From assembly GCA_963792855.1 (NCBI GenBank), contig CAWBXZ010000007.1, forward strand, positions 62,001 to 126,000: 64,000 bases of DNA, written 5' to 3'. Position numbers and translations under genes: made by a program. Shown piece after piece: positions 17,236 to 25,180 of this stretch. The notes under the pieces were generated by a model that worked only from the letters and a program-made list of their open reading frames with translations, was not told where the DNA came from and did no database searches. Every line of letters begins with the position of its first letter. The first letter of the stretch is position 1. The DNA is from SG8-40 sp963792855. GTDB lineage: Bacteria; Pseudomonadota; Gammaproteobacteria; Burkholderiales; Eutrophovitaceae.

Positions 17236-18147
17236 ATGCACGTGCAATCAACCGCAAGGAACAATAATGCCAGGCAAGTGCGGGCCGGAGTGCTCGACAT
17301 TGGTTATCTGGATCATGGGCCGGCTGAAGGCGAACCGGTCGTCCTGCTGCACGGTTTCCCCTACGATGTTCATGCCTACGACGATGTAACGCCTTTGCTG
17401 GTATCTCGCGGCTATCGGGTATTGATACCCTACCTGCGCGGTTACGGCCCGACGCGCTTCCTGTCCGAGGACACGCCGCGTTCAGGACAGCAGGCCTCGC
17501 TTGCGCACGACCTCATTGCTTTCATGGATGCCTTGCAGATTCCTCAAGCGGTGCTGGCCGGCTACGACTGGGGCGGGCGCGCTGCCTGCATTGCCGCGGC
17601 GCTGTGGCCGCAACGCGTTCGCGGCCTCGTGTCGGCCTGCGGTTACAACATCCAGGACATTGGCAGCGCGCTTGAACCACAGCCACCCGAAGTGGAACGG
17701 CAACTGTGGTACCAGTACTACTTTCACGGTGAGCGCGGCCGTTCGGGGCTGCGGCAATACCGGCACGAGTTCTGCCGTCTGTTGTGGCGGCTATGGTCGC
17801 CGACCTGGGATTTTGACGAGGCGACCTATCAGCGTACCGCTGTCGCTTTCGACAACCCCGACTTCGTCGCCGTGGTTATCCATTCTTACCGGCACCGCTA
17901 CGGACTGGAGCCCGGTGATCCCGCCGTCGAGGAAAGCGAGCGCCAGTTGACCGGGCAGCCAATCATCGCCGTGCCGACGGTGGTGCTGCACGGCAGTGAC
18001 GACGGCGTGATTGCGGCGACGGCTTCGGAGAATCACCAACGGCATTTCACCGGGCCCTATGAGAGGCGGGTCATTGCGCACGCCGGGCACAATTTGCCCC
18101 AGGAGGCGCCTCGCGACTTTGCATCGGCGGTACTATCGCTCGGTTGA
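17236..18147 (+). CDS. Alpha/beta hydrolase, epoxide hydrolase/haloalkane dehalogenase type
   Basis: About 303-aa alpha/beta hydrolase with an aspartate nucleophile in LAGYDWGGRAA near residue 110, the pattern of epoxide hydrolases and haloalkane dehalogenases rather than serine esterases. The oxyanion-hole segment VVLLHGFPYD is near 36, an acid is in LHGSDDG near 253, and the catalytic histidine is in HAGHNLPQEAP near 283. The lid region (residues 140-200) is rich in Trp and Tyr. The start is uncertain: ATG 17236 lacks a clear ribosome-binding site, and a GTG at 17278 preceded by AAGGA also fits. Stand-alone gene; the physiological substrate cannot be told. Confidence 0.78.
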   Translation: MHVQSTARNNNARQVRAGVLDIGYLDHGPAEGEPVVLLHGFPYDVHAYDDVTPLLVSRGYRVLIPYLRGYGPTRFLSEDTPRSGQQASLAHDLIAFMDALQIPQAVLAGYDWGGRAACIAAALWPQRVRGLVSACGYNIQDIGSALEPQPPEVERQLWYQYYFHGERGRSGLRQYRHEFCRLLWRLWSPTWDFDEATYQRTAVAFDNPDFVAVVIHSYRHRYGLEPGDPAVEESERQLTGQPIIAVPTVVLHGSDDGVIAATASENHQRHFTGPYERRVIAHAGHNLPQEAPRDFASAVLSLG

Positions 18148-18309
18148 CGTCTGTCAATTCGGCCGATCGGGGATGCGGCAAACTCACGGACTGGTTCATG
18201 ATGCTTCCGCCCGAGGATGCGGGTGTGCCGTCAGCCATGAGCGTCCTTTTCAATAACCCCGACAGCCCGTAGAGTTGCAAGGGTTTGTCCAGCGAATCCG
18301 GTACACAAG

Positions 18310-19245
18310 ATGACGCGACTGAAACTACATCCCACGGCGGTTTTCGACAATGGCGCCAGGCAGTACAGGCACATCACTGCTTTGCCTCTTGCGGCGGCGA
18401 TGGGCGCCGAGATTCGCGGCGTACAGATCAGCAGTCTTGATGACGCGCAATTCTCCGAAATACGGGACGCGCTTTTCCGGCACAAGATGATCTTCTTGCG
18501 GAATCAGGAGATGGATCACGCAGATCAGGAACGGTTCACTTTGCGGTTCGGGGATTTTGGCGTCGACGCGTACACGGCGGGCGTGGAAGGGCATCGCAAC
18601 GTCCAGCCGGTGGTCAAGGAAGCGGACACGCGGATCAAGATGATTTTCGGCAGTGGCTGGCATACCGATTCGCCTTTCATGGAAACGCCACCTGCCATCA
18701 GCATGCTGTTCGGGGCGGACATACCGCCTTACGGTGGTGACACCATCTGGTGCAACACGGTGCTGGCGTACAAGTGCCTCAGTGACACGATGAAACAGGT
18801 GATCGCGCCGCTCAAGGTGCATATGACGGCAGTCGAAGTCGTTGCCAACCTCCAGAAGGAAAACGAAGCGAAACAAGCCCGTGGCGAGGACGGTGAAGGC
18901 AAGGGTTTCGGAAACATGAAACTGAACGTAAACACGCAGAAGATGGTGACGGGCTGGTTCCATCCGATCGTTCGCACTCATCCGGAAACGGGAGAAAAAG
19001 CGCTCTTTGTCGACCACACGTATTCGCACGGTATCGAAGGCATGGCGCCTGCGGAGGCGGATGCCATACTGGGATTCCTCAAGGATCACGTGGCACAGCC
19101 GGCATTCAGTTGCCGCTTGCGCTGGGAGCGCGGGACATTGGCGCTATGGGACAACCGAATCTGCATACACCAGGCCTTCAATGACTACGACGGCTTTCGC
19201 AGAGAGATGTATCGCACTACGGTCAATGGCGAAGTGCCGCGCTAA
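18310..19245 (+). CDS. TauD/TfdA-family 2-oxoglutarate/Fe(II) dioxygenase
   Basis: 311-aa non-haem iron oxygenase using 2-oxoglutarate and O2 to hydroxylate a small carboxylate or sulfonate. The facial triad is visible: HxD in GWHTDSPF near 118-120 and the distal His in ICIHQAFNDY near 287. The 2OG-binding arginine is in GFRREMYRTTV near 300. The N-terminal MGAEIRGVQIS is typical of TauD. An insert (QKENEAKQARGEDGEGKG) near 180-197 is longer than in TauD itself. The substrate could be taurine, another sulfonate or an aryloxyalkanoate. The other sulfur genes here make a sulfonate attractive but not proven. No strong ribosome-binding site precedes ATG 18310. Confidence 0.85.
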   Translation: MTRLKLHPTAVFDNGARQYRHITALPLAAAMGAEIRGVQISSLDDAQFSEIRDALFRHKMIFLRNQEMDHADQERFTLRFGDFGVDAYTAGVEGHRNVQPVVKEADTRIKMIFGSGWHTDSPFMETPPAISMLFGADIPPYGGDTIWCNTVLAYKCLSDTMKQVIAPLKVHMTAVEVVANLQKENEAKQARGEDGEGKGFGNMKLNVNTQKMVTGWFHPIVRTHPETGEKALFVDHTYSHGIEGMAPAEADAILGFLKDHVAQPAFSCRLRWERGTLALWDNRICIHQAFNDYDGFRREMYRTTVNGEVPR

Positions 19246-19266
19246 CAGACCACGGAGAATGACGCA

Positions 19267-20191
19267 GTGAATGAAAACCGGCTTTCCGTGCTGGATCGGA
19301 TTTACGAGTGGCTCAACGTCCCGTGGTTCACGCTGGGCGACACACCCGTGTCCGCCGGCCGCTTGGTCGGGCTGATTATCATCATTGTGCTGGTCTGGTG
19401 GCTGGCCGCCGCACTGGAACAGGGCATCCGCCGTATCGGCTTGCGCGGCGACGGGTCGCGAGAAAAGCACGGCTACGGTGTACGCATGGGCGAGAGTGCT
19501 CAGATACGTCGTGTGGATTGTGGGTACGTTGATCGGACTGAACTACATCGGCTTCAGTCTGGCGAGTCTGGCGCTGTTTGGCGGTGCCGTCGGTGTCGGC
19601 ATCGGTTTTGGCCTGCAGAATATCGTTGCCAACTTCGTTTCCGGAATCGTCATCCTGATGGAGAGCACACTCAAAGTCGGAGATTTCGTCGACCTTCAGT
19701 CAGGCGTGCGCGGTCACGTTCGGGAAATCGGATTGCGTTTTACGCGGGTGACCACGAACGACGATGTCGATGTCATCGTGCCGAACTCGGAATTTGTCAA
19801 CGGACGGGTGACGAACTGGACTTATCACAGCCGGATGCACAGGTTACGCATTCCCTTCGGCGTGGCTTACGGATCCGACAAGGACCGTGTCAAGGCGGCG
19901 GTGCTGCGTGCCGCGCGCCGCGTCGAAGGAACCGTACTCGATCCTGGCCGCGAACCGGACGTCTGGCTGGTCGGTTTCGGCAACAGCAGTCTCGACTTCG
20001 AACTGGTGGTGTGGGTCGGCCCCGATCTGGTCGCCAGGCCGAGCAAAACGGAGGCGATCTATCTGTGGGCGATCGAGGACGAATTCCGTGTCGATCACAT
20101 CGAGATTCCGTTCCCTCAGAGAGACCTGCACGTGCGTTCGGGCCGTCTCGATGTGCGGGTCGAGCATGCAGATGCCACCAAGACGGAATAG
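19267..20191 (+). CDS. mscS: Small-conductance mechanosensitive channel MscS (frameshifted)
   Basis: Inner-membrane tension-gated channel. The first 62 codons (GTG 19267; membrane segment LVGLIIIIVLVWWLAAALEQ) are in one frame. The rest (RVLRYVVWIVGTLIGL, pore helix LFGGAVGVGIGFGLQNIVAN, then a beta domain with GDFVDLQSGVRGHVREI and IVPNSEFVNGRVTNW) is in the +1 frame. The switch lies near GGG 19453-19455; removing one G joins the halves into a 307-aa protein of normal MscS length with three membrane helices. Without correction the first frame runs on to 20595 as arginine-rich nonsense. The pore-lining glycine/alanine pattern is intact. The first of four genes concerned with the envelope. Confidence 0.82.
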
Positions 20192-20325
20192 CTTCAGCCG
20201 AATGTGGTTGCCTGCCGGGTGAAGCGACCAAACGTAGAATGCCGGCGAACCGGGGCGGCGTTCCGGTGCGCGATCGTCGGGCGCGGAAATCGCATCGACA
20301 TGTCAGTCAAGCAGAGGAACCCAAC

Positions 20326-20595
20326 ATGACAAATGCAGACATACACGAAGAGTTGCTAAGGCTGCGCAAGCAGGTAGCGGAGCTGGCGGCGGCCCGCCGG
20401 CAGCATAAGGCGGCCTCAGAACGCGAGGCCGAGGACGCTGCAATGGGGGCCGGGCAAGAGCAGGCCGACCACACGATCAGGGAACAGATCGAGGAACTGA
20501 CAAAACTGTTGCAGGAGGAAATCCGTGATATGCCGGCCCTGCCGACGCTCGCGGTGTTCATGCTCGGCGTTCTCATTGGACGCTACCTGCGTTAG
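20326..20595 (+). CDS. Small coiled-coil protein with C-terminal membrane anchor
   Basis: 89-aa protein not recognised as a named family. Residues 1-65 are charged and helical with coiled-coil periodicity (IHEELLRLRKQVAELAAARR; IREQIEELTKLLQEEI). Residues 68-87 form one membrane segment (LPTLAVFMLGVLIGRYLR end). The N-terminus is probably cytoplasmic and the tail anchored. AGAGG lies ten bases before ATG 20326. The gene sits 11 bases before the holin-like gene and is probably cotranscribed. Its size and layout recall ElaB/YqjD-type stress proteins, which sit beside YqjE-like proteins in enterobacteria; this analogy is my inference. Confidence 0.7.
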   Translation: MTNADIHEELLRLRKQVAELAAARRQHKAASEREAEDAAMGAGQEQADHTIREQIEELTKLLQEEIRDMPALPTLAVFMLGVLIGRYLR

Positions 20596-20606
20596 GAGAG
20601 GCGGCA

Positions 20607-21125
20607 ATGGAAGAAACACTCTTGAAGCTACGCATACTTGCCAGCGCCGAAATGAATCTGGCGCGTGTCAAGTTCAGGCGTCTGGCCGGTCGCGCCGTTT
20701 TCCTTGGGCTCGCGGCCGGCCTGTTTCTGCTCGCGGTGGTGATGGCCAACATCGGCGTCTATCAGTTGCTGAGCGAGCGCTACAGTTCCGGCGATTCTGC
20801 ATTCATCGTTGCAGCCGGTAACGCCGTGCTCGCCGCCTTGCTGGCGTTTTTCGGTTGGCGTATCAAAGCCGGACCCGAAGAACAGATGGCGCGGGAGATT
20901 CGCGAGATGGCACTGGAAGAACTGACGGCCGACGTCGATGAACTGCAGGAAGAGGTCAGCAAGGTTGGAAAGGACGTAAAACGAATCCGCACCGGCTTTT
21001 CGATTCTCACCAGGGGCGGGCAGATCGGTGCCGGTCTGGCCGGCCTTGCGCCGGTGATCAAGACGGTCGTTGACGCAGTTGCCGAACACCGCAAGCGCAA
21101 GAAAACCAAAACGGACGACGCATGA
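20607..21125 (+). CDS. Holin-superfamily-III-like membrane protein (YqjE/DUF1469-type)
   Basis: 172-aa protein with an amphipathic N-terminal helix, two adjacent membrane helices (AVFLGLAAGLFLLAVVMAN and FIVAAGNAVLAALLAFFGW), and a long charged C-terminal helix (ELTADVDELQEEVSKVGKDV) ending in a lysine-rich tail. The layout fits the phage-holin-like YqjE/DUF1469 group, which are host envelope proteins and not lysis genes. There are no phage genes nearby. GGAGAGG precedes ATG 20607. The stop overlaps the start of the AI-2E permease gene (ATGATG), so the two are translationally coupled. Confidence 0.65.
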   Translation: MEETLLKLRILASAEMNLARVKFRRLAGRAVFLGLAAGLFLLAVVMANIGVYQLLSERYSSGDSAFIVAAGNAVLAALLAFFGWRIKAGPEEQMAREIREMALEELTADVDELQEEVSKVGKDVKRIRTGFSILTRGGQIGAGLAGLAPVIKTVVDAVAEHRKRKKTKTDDA

Positions 21126-22225
21126 TGCCCGAAGAACGGGTTGCGGGCGGGTTCGAGGCCCGCGACGTGATGTACTGGGGTGTCATCATCGCGGTGACCG
21201 TCGGACTGCTCGTCGCGGGACGCGATTTCCTCATTCCGCTTGCCGTCGCCGTACTGATCTGGAGCCTGCTTGACGCCTTGCGCGAGCACTTGCAGCGCTT
21301 CGCTCCGGGTGGCCATTCCGTGCCGCGCTGGCTGGCAACGATGCTGGCCGTATCCGTGATCTTGCTTGGCGTCTACCTCGTCTACGTCATTCTCGCTGGC
21401 CAGGCAACCGCGCTACAGGAAGCCGCGCCCGTCTATCAGGCCAATTTCTCGCGCCTCGCTGAACGCGTAATGGATATGCTGGGTGCGGAGCGATTACCGG
21501 CCATCACGCAGTTGCTGGACCGTCTGAACGTGGGAGCCGTGTTTACCTGGCTGGGCAGCGCACTCGGAGTGGCGGTCGCCAATATTGTCCTGGTCGTTAT
21601 TTATGTCGGTTTCCTGCTGGTCGAGCAGCGAAATCTGCCGGCCAAGCTGGCCCGGCTGCAAACCGAAGCGGGGCGAGCGGCGAAGAGACGCCATCTCGCG
21701 CTACACATTTCGCGCAACGTGCGGCGTTACATGCTTGTCAAGACAATCGTCAGTCTGGTCACGGCGCTGGTCGCGTACGGCATCCTGAAACTGGTCGGGC
21801 TGGACTTCGCCGCGACCTGGGCACTGAGCATTTTTTTCCTCAATTTCATTCCGAACATCGGCTCGGTTATCGGAGTGATATTTCCTTCGTTGCTGGCGCT
21901 GGTGCAGTTCGACACGCTTACACCGTTTCTGCTGGTGGTGCTGGGTCTGGGCTCGGCACAGTTCATCATCGGCAACGTGCTCGAGCCGGTTTTCATGGGG
22001 CGCTCGCTTAATCTGAGCTCGTTCATGATCCTGGCCGCGCTCATGTTCTGGGGCGGTATCTGGGGGGTGCCGGGAATGATACTGAGCGTGCCGATCATGG
22101 TGATCATGGCGATCGTTTGTTCCCATATCCCCCAGCTGCACTGGGTTGCAATCTTGCTGTCGGCCGACGGCAGACTGATGGGAACAGAACCCGCTGCGGA
22201 GGATAGCGGACAGCCGGCGCGCTAA
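21122..22225 (+). CDS. AI-2E family (PerM/UPF0118) membrane transporter
   Basis: 367-aa polytopic inner-membrane protein with about eight helices. Family features include FLIPLAVAVLIWSLLDALRE near the N-terminus, FLNFIPNIGSVIGVIFPSLL in the middle, and the conserved C-terminal GNVLEPVFMGRSLNLSSFMI followed by FWGGIWGVPGMILSVPI. Some relatives export autoinducer-2; others are sodium/proton antiporters, so the name should not be taken as function. The start overlaps the previous stop by 4 bases. It converges on the MBL-fold gene with a 29-base gap. Confidence 0.85.
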   Translation: MMPEERVAGGFEARDVMYWGVIIAVTVGLLVAGRDFLIPLAVAVLIWSLLDALREHLQRFAPGGHSVPRWLATMLAVSVILLGVYLVYVILAGQATALQEAAPVYQANFSRLAERVMDMLGAERLPAITQLLDRLNVGAVFTWLGSALGVAVANIVLVVIYVGFLLVEQRNLPAKLARLQTEAGRAAKRRHLALHISRNVRRYMLVKTIVSLVTALVAYGILKLVGLDFAATWALSIFFLNFIPNIGSVIGVIFPSLLALVQFDTLTPFLLVVLGLGSAQFIIGNVLEPVFMGRSLNLSSFMILAALMFWGGIWGVPGMILSVPIMVIMAIVCSHIPQLHWVAILLSADGRLMGTEPAAEDSGQPAR

Positions 22226-22254
22226 CACCTGCCCGCGAAGCTCTGCAACCCGGG

Positions 22255-23055
22255 TCACGAAGCTGACGCGCCGGCCTTTCCGGTCAGCGAGATGACCGTT
22301 GTCTCGTTCAGGTCTTCGCCGTACCAAGCCCGGATCGCCGCTTCGCGCCGGCCCAGGTAGCGCACTTTGCCCGCGTCCTGAACCATCGGCAGGTCGTGAC
22401 CGGGCACCAGAACGCTGCCCGGACGGCGTGACCAGAACGACCAGATCGCCTCGATCGATGCATTGGTCAACGCCGGGTCATAGGTCATGTCGGCGGCGCG
22501 GGAAACCAGTTCCGCGCGATTTTTGCAGGCGTCACCGGTGAACACGAAGTCGCGCTCGCCGGCGTCCAATACGAACACGACGCTGCCCGGCGTATGGCCG
22601 GGCGCCATGTGCGCGGTCATGCCGGGGAACACGCCTTCGCCTTCTTCTACCGTGCGCAGACGCGGAGATTGCTGCAGCTCGCGCACATAAAGCTCCGGCA
22701 CGAAGGTTTCACCCCACGGCTGCTTCACGGACCATTTCAGTTCCTCCTTGCCGATCACGATGTTGGCCTGCCTGAACAGCAGCCAGTTGATCGAATGGTC
22801 GTAATGCGAGTGAGTCAGCAAGACGTCAGTCACATCATCGGGGGTGAGGCCCAGCTCGGACAGGCGGTCCTGCAACAGCAGACGTTGTCCGAACCCGCCA
22901 ACGTCCACCAGCGCAGCGCGGTCCTTGTGACGGACCAGCGCAATCGTGCTGAAGCCCAGCGGTCCGTGACATACGCTCTTGCCCGGGAAGCCGTGAACGA
23001 TGATGTCGATTTCGAATGCACCTGCGCGAAACGGGGTGTTCTTGTCTGAGCTCAC
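22255..23055 (-). CDS. Metallo-beta-lactamase-fold hydrolase
   Basis: 266-aa MBL-fold enzyme with a full di-zinc set: LLTHSHYDHS (HxHxDH) near 101-108, APGHTPGS near 152, FTGDACKNR near 173, and LVPGHDLPM near 218. The shape and size resemble N-acyl-homoserine lactonases and related lactone/ester hydrolases, but the substrate is not defined. The start is GTG 23055 with GGAGG six bases upstream. It is divergent from the small exported-peptide gene; the 230-base spacer contains a perfect GCACAATTGTGC palindrome at 23163-23174 that could be an operator for either. Confidence 0.8.
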   Translation of the reverse strand: MSSDKNTPFRAGAFEIDIIVHGFPGKSVCHGPLGFSTIALVRHKDRAALVDVGGFGQRLLLQDRLSELGLTPDDVTDVLLTHSHYDHSINWLLFRQANIVIGKEELKWSVKQPWGETFVPELYVRELQQSPRLRTVEEGEGVFPGMTAHMAPGHTPGSVVFVLDAGERDFVFTGDACKNRAELVSRAADMTYDPALTNASIEAIWSFWSRRPGSVLVPGHDLPMVQDAGKVRYLGRREAAIRAWYGEDLNETTVISLTGKAGASAS

Positions 23056-23162
23056 GGGGTCCTCCCAGGTTGGCCAGCGGCCCTGCCATCACGCCCGTGC
23101 TGGCCACATTCCGGGGCCGGACTGGCGGCCTGCTGGCCGAAACAGCGTGAAATGTGAATATC

Positions 23163-23174
23163 GCACAATTGTGC
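23163..23174. promoter_or_regulatory. Perfect 12-bp palindrome in a divergent intergenic region
   Basis: GCACAATTGTGC is exactly self-complementary and lies between the divergent MBL-hydrolase and small-peptide genes, about 110 bases from each start. A repressor or dimeric-activator site is plausible. No second copy was seen in this spacer. Confidence 0.3.
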
Positions 23175-23285
23175 AGCGCCGCAGTTCGCAGCCGTGACGC
23201 GGCCCGAACCCTAGTATTCACTCACTGGCTGCCGAGGTACATGGTTGCCAGCCCATTTTTAACGCAACGCCTGAAGGAGAATGAT

Positions 23286-23477
23286 ATGTCAGCAACCAAA
23301 CGCATTATTGCCGCCGCGTCACTGGCCGCTCTGTTCGCCTCGGGCACTGCCTTTGCCGCACCGCATCCGCAGAGCCCTGGCGCAGGTACCAATGAGCACA
23401 AAGTGCTCGAGGAAGCCGCCAAGCGTGTTCATCTTGACGGGATGTCCGACCCAAAGGTGCTCACCGGAATCATTTGA
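23286..23477 (+). CDS. Small exported peptide of unknown function
   Basis: 63-aa protein with a clean Sec signal peptide (KRIIAAASLAALFASGTAFA, predicted cut after AFA at about residue 24), leaving roughly 39 residues containing HPQSPGAGTNEHKVLEEAAK. The mature part has no cysteines and no recognised domain. GAAGGAG lies six bases before ATG 23286, strong support for translation. A strong terminator follows at 23628. Family unknown. It could be a periplasmic stress or metal-related peptide, but nothing in the sequence decides this. Confidence 0.65.
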   Translation: MSATKRIIAAASLAALFASGTAFAAPHPQSPGAGTNEHKVLEEAAKRVHLDGMSDPKVLTGII

Positions 23478-23557
23478 TATGGCCGGGCCCGTGATGTGAT
23501 TCCGGGCTGGAGTGGCAACAACGGGTAACACCTGCGCGCCTCCCCGGGCGATCAGGA

Positions 23558-23595
23558 CTAGGGCCTGTTAACACCTATGTGTTAACAGGCCCTAG
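23558..23595. repeat. Perfect palindrome, 17-bp arms with 4-bp loop
   Basis: Arms CTAGGGCCTGTTAACAC (23558-23574) and its exact complement (23579-23595) flank CTAT. There is no T-run, so it is not a standard terminator, and a genuine terminator follows 32 bases later. It may be a repetitive extragenic palindrome or a MITE-like remnant. Confidence 0.8.
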
Positions 23596-23627
23596 ACAAA
23601 GCTTCATGCAATCTCTCTCCCAATTTA

Positions 23628-23659
23628 CGCATCCCTGGCATCAGGGATGCGTTTTTTTT
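23628..23659 (+). terminator. Rho-independent terminator
   Basis: Perfect 10-bp stem CGCATCCCTG / CAGGGATGCG with loop GCAT, followed by eight T. It terminates the small-peptide transcript and protects the convergent amidohydrolase gene. Confidence 0.88.
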
Positions 23660-23695
23660 GCCTGCAGCCCGGCTCGCGCGGCGGATGTCGTGTTC

Positions 23696-24562
23696 CTACA
23701 AATCAAATCCATAAAGGCGCGCCGGATTATCGGCCAGGATGGCGCGCTTCAGATCGGGCTCTGGCGCGTAGTCATCGAGCGCATCGATCAGATCGCCGTC
23801 GTTGGGCATGATGTCCGTCAACGCCGGGTGCGGCCAGTCGGTACCCCACACCATATGCCCGGGACAGGCTTCGATCAGCGCGCGTGCAAATGAAATGGCG
23901 TCTGCGTAAGCCGGGCCCGCCGCCGAGATGCGGTAATTGCCCGAAAGCTTGATCCAGCACACGCCATCCCGAACCAGTCCAAGCAAAGCCTGAAATCCCG
24001 GATGCTCAATGCCATGCGCCACGTTCATGTGCCCCATGTGGTCGATCACCACCGGGACGGGCAGTCGGCGCAGCCGGGGTGCCAGTTCCACCAGATCGCG
24101 GGCATCGAGCAGTAGCTGCACATGCCACCCCATATCGGCGATTCGTTGCGACAAGGGTTCGAGGGCCTGCAAACCGACGCCCCCGCCGAACAGCAGGTTC
24201 AGACGTACGCCGCGAATGCCGCTCGAGTCAAGCCGTGCCAGTTCGCGATCATCGACGTCTGCCTCGACAACGGCGATACCACGCGCGTTGGGGCCGTATC
24301 CGGCAATGCCATCGAGCGTCACCTGATTGTCGGTCCCGTGGACCGACGGTTGCACGATCACAGCGCGTTCGATGCCCAGCACGCGATGCAGCGCCTGGTA
24401 GCTTTCAAGCGTGGCCGTTGGCGGTGTGTAAGACCGCTGCGCGACGTAGGGGTATTTTTCGGGCGGGCCGAGCACATGCGCATGACAGTCGCATGCGTGC
24501 GCGGGCATGGCGAATTTCGGTGCGCGCGGGTTCGGGTCCGGGCCGAGGCAGGGCTTGGTCAA
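23696..24562 (-). CDS. Amidohydrolase-2 family, PDC-lactonase-like (LigI-type)
   Basis: 288-aa TIM-barrel hydrolase of the amidohydrolase superfamily. The N-terminal metal or substrate motif ACDCHAHVLG is near 23-32, with RGVRLNLLFGG near 120, VIDHMGHMN near 173-181 and the C-terminal WGTDWPHP near 246. This combination is typical of 2-pyrone-4,6-dicarboxylate lactonase (LigI) and its broad relatives acting on lactones from aromatic breakdown. The start is TTG 24562, 13 bases after the cupin stop with GGGGG upstream; ATG 24508 is an alternative. It is probably cotranscribed with the cupin. The exact substrate is not established. Confidence 0.75.
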   Translation of the reverse strand: MTKPCLGPDPNPRAPKFAMPAHACDCHAHVLGPPEKYPYVAQRSYTPPTATLESYQALHRVLGIERAVIVQPSVHGTDNQVTLDGIAGYGPNARGIAVVEADVDDRELARLDSSGIRGVRLNLLFGGGVGLQALEPLSQRIADMGWHVQLLLDARDLVELAPRLRRLPVPVVIDHMGHMNVAHGIEHPGFQALLGLVRDGVCWIKLSGNYRISAAGPAYADAISFARALIEACPGHMVWGTDWPHPALTDIMPNDGDLIDALDDYAPEPDLKRAILADNPARLYGFDL

Positions 24563-24575
24563 GACGGTGCCCCCA

Positions 24576-24950
24576 TCAGTTACTTCCCGTCCCGAAACCG
24601 GAGCCGGCTGTCCTGTATTCCTCGCGCGGCGGGCTGAATATGTCCAGTATCAGGGCGCCCTCGGGTCCGCCGCGAAAACCGTGCGGGATGTTTCCCGGTG
24701 TTTGCCAGAAGTCGCCGGATCTGACTTCGTGCTCGACACCGTCCTGGATCCGTACCCCGCTGCCCTCGAGCATGACGCCCCATTGTTCCTGGGGATGGCT
24801 GTGGATTTCGCCGGCGCGGTTCGGGCCGACGCGCACCACCGACACCATGACGTTCTCGCCGGGAAAAATACGCGTGCGCAAGCCGTCGGCGAGATCGCGC
24901 GCAATGCCCTGCGACAAGTCATGAAGATTGAAGAACTGTTGTTGTGACAT
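24576..24950 (-). CDS. Cupin-domain protein
   Basis: 124-aa single-domain cupin. Metal-binding motif 1 is visible as GEIHSHPQEQWGVMLEG near 47-63, with motif 2 as PGNIPHGFRG near 85. Small cupins of this kind bind Fe, Mn or Zn and may be isomerases, dioxygenases or sensors. ATG 24950 is preceded by GGAGGAG. It is upstream of, and probably cotranscribed with, the LigI-like amidohydrolase, so a role in the same catabolic step is plausible. No activity can be assigned from sequence. Confidence 0.72.
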   Translation of the reverse strand: MSQQQFFNLHDLSQGIARDLADGLRTRIFPGENVMVSVVRVGPNRAGEIHSHPQEQWGVMLEGSGVRIQDGVEHEVRSGDFWQTPGNIPHGFRGGPEGALILDIFSPPREEYRTAGSGFGTGSN

Positions 24951-25180
24951 TTTCGGGAATCTCCTCCTGCGGGTGCTGTCGCCATCGGTCCTTATGCAGG
25001 CAATACACTACTGTATCCGCCGTCGGCGTTCCACAGGCTGACTGCACTTCGGGACGACCCATTGCGGGGCGCAATCAAGCGTGCGCGTTTCTTTCTCGCG
25101 ATGAAAACCACCACTCACCCCGGTTTCGACGTATCGGATGCCGGCATGGCTCTTGGCCGGGATTGTCTCCCCGGTCATGG

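Noticed and set aside
20607..21125. Holin-like protein as evidence of a prophage
   Set aside because: No endolysin, portal, terminase or integrase in the window; neighbours are host envelope genes.
22213..22275. GCCGGCGCG / CGCGCCGGC complementarity across convergent stop codons
   Set aside because: Arms are 45 bases apart and there is no T-run; too weak to call a terminator.
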